A stretch of 64,000 bases of DNA from Streptomyces armeniacus (GTDB lineage: Bacteria > Actinomycetota > Actinomycetes > Streptomycetales > Streptomycetaceae), in assembly GCF_003355155.1 (NCBI RefSeq), contig NZ_CP031320.1:6253367-6317366 (forward strand). The letters run 5' to 3'. Shown one piece after another: positions 63,461 to 64,000 of the stretch. The translations under genes and the position numbers were made by a program. Numbering within the stretch: position 1 is the first letter of the stretch; every line of letters starts with the position of its first letter. The notes under the pieces are model-generated. The model was given only the letters and a program-made list of their open reading frames with translations, did no database searches and was not told where the DNA came from.

Positions 63461-64000
63461 ATGCCCTCCGTTCTCCCCCTCGACCCCCCGCAGCGGCTCG
63501 TACGCGCCCTCGACGGCCACCCCGAACCGGCCGTCGCCGCCCGCTGGCTCGAGGCGCTCCCCGCGCTGCTGGAGCGGACGCTCGAGCACTGGGGGCTGAC
63601 GGCGGAACGGGTGGTCTCGCCGGGCGGACGCGGCAGCCTCGTGGTCCTGGTGCGGCAGCCGGACGGCACGGCCGCGGCGCTGAAGCTGCACGCGCCCGCC
63701 AGTTCCGCGGCGCAGGAGGCGGCGGCGCTGGCCCACTGGAACGGCTGGGGCGCCGTACGGCTGCTGGACGCCCGCCCCGCGGACGGCGCGCTGCTGCTGG
63801 AGCGGCTGCACGGCGAGGTCTCACTGCGTTCGCTGGCGGAGGCGAAGGCCATGCTGGAGGCCGCGTCGGCCGTACGGCGGCTGTGGATTCCGCCGCCGGA
63901 GGGGCACGGTTTCGAGTCCGTGGAGAAGCACACGGCCGCGGAGGCGGATGCGATGCGCGCCTGGGCGGACGCCGACGTACGCCCCCTGGTGGACGAGGCG
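63461..64000 (+). CDS. Aminoglycoside/hydroxyurea phosphotransferase-like kinase, 5' part
   Basis: Starts at ATG 63461 and runs open to the window end (180 codons). The N-terminal half of a PF04655-type kinase is visible: SPGGRGSLVVLVRQPDGTAA, ALKLHAP with the ATP-binding Lys, EAAALAHWNGWGAVRLLDAR and GALLLERLHGEVSLRSL. The catalytic HGD motif would lie beyond the edge. Such proteins in Streptomyces core genomes may confer low resistance or phosphorylate other metabolites. Confidence 0.8.
   Translation, partial: MPSVLPLDPPQRLVRALDGHPEPAVAARWLEALPALLERTLEHWGLTAERVVSPGGRGSLVVLVRQPDGTAAALKLHAPASSAAQEAAALAHWNGWGAVRLLDARPADGALLLERLHGEVSLRSLAEAKAMLEAASAVRRLWIPPPEGHGFESVEKHTAAEADAMRAWADADVRPLVDEA

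Overview
The window is high-GC actinomycete DNA, almost certainly Streptomyces or a close relative. The evidence is GC-rich third codon positions, frequent GTG starts, the conserved block rimP-nusA-ylxR-infB-ylxP-rbfA-truB-ribF, an EspI-like MinD ATPase, a class IV lanthipeptide locus and short Streptomyces-type interspersed repeats.

The sequence is probably not one continuous molecule. It carries two unmistakable Illumina Nextera adapter read-throughs. The first (15489-15553) is index-bearing and directly follows a fold-back palindrome. The second (42140-42209) is followed by a degraded, G-biased copy (42311-42480) of sequence that also occurs cleanly at 62461-62630. I read the window as three contigs joined without gaps: A (1 to about 15460), B (about 15570-42139) and C (about 42516-64000). 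Gene neighbourhood across those joins should not be interpreted.

Contig A is accessory DNA. It holds a partial ORF, a DUF7178-like protein, a rare tRNA-Ile with anticodon UAU and a 14-bp repeat of its 3' end, a decayed stretch, and two translationally coupled small genes. Next comes an ISL3-like element with 30-bp inverted repeats that has lost most of its transposase and carries a flavin-dependent monooxygenase gene with a TTA codon. Then follow an orphan DUF4007 gene and a minus-strand conjugation operon (PrgI-like, VirB4, Gp88-like, VirD4/TraM-like coupling ATPase, Replic_Relax, lytic transglycosylase).

Contig B starts in the 3' end of an IS transposase. It runs through a WYL regulator, a quinone-oxidoreductase-like gene, an AraC regulator, a frameshifted small gene and a wHTH/membrane-protein pair. 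A compact class IV lanthipeptide locus follows (orphan LuxR-type response regulator, LanL synthetase, 39-residue precursor, no transporter). After it come a lipoprotein with a tandemly duplicated domain, a LysE exporter, a TetR/SnoaL-like pair, an isochorismatase-like hydrolase, an OpuC-type osmolyte ABC transporter and an alpha/beta-hydrolase lacking its nucleophile. The last part is a putative catabolic regulon: an IclR regulator, an FAD/Fe-S oxidase, a DUF6282-type hydrolase and a nitrilase, three of whose promoters share the same composite operator. A small Ala/Lys-rich protein, DUF1992 and a diaminopropionate-ammonia-lyase-like enzyme complete it.

Contig C holds the truncated start of a proline-rich gene, the EspI-like ATPase, an anchored type-1 periplasmic-binding-fold protein, a P-loop NTPase, ribF, a trypsin-like/NTPase fusion, truB, rbfA, ylxP, infB, ylxR, nusA and rimP. 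Divergent from these are a Tat-type lipoprotein, a DUF4439 ferritin-like protein and the start of an aminoglycoside-phosphotransferase-like kinase cut by the window end.

The most promising undescribed biology is the IclR-operator regulon (33.4-39.7 kb), the minimal class IV lanthipeptide locus (20.4-24.6 kb) and the monooxygenase-carrying ISL3-like element with the nearby tRNA-Ile(UAU).
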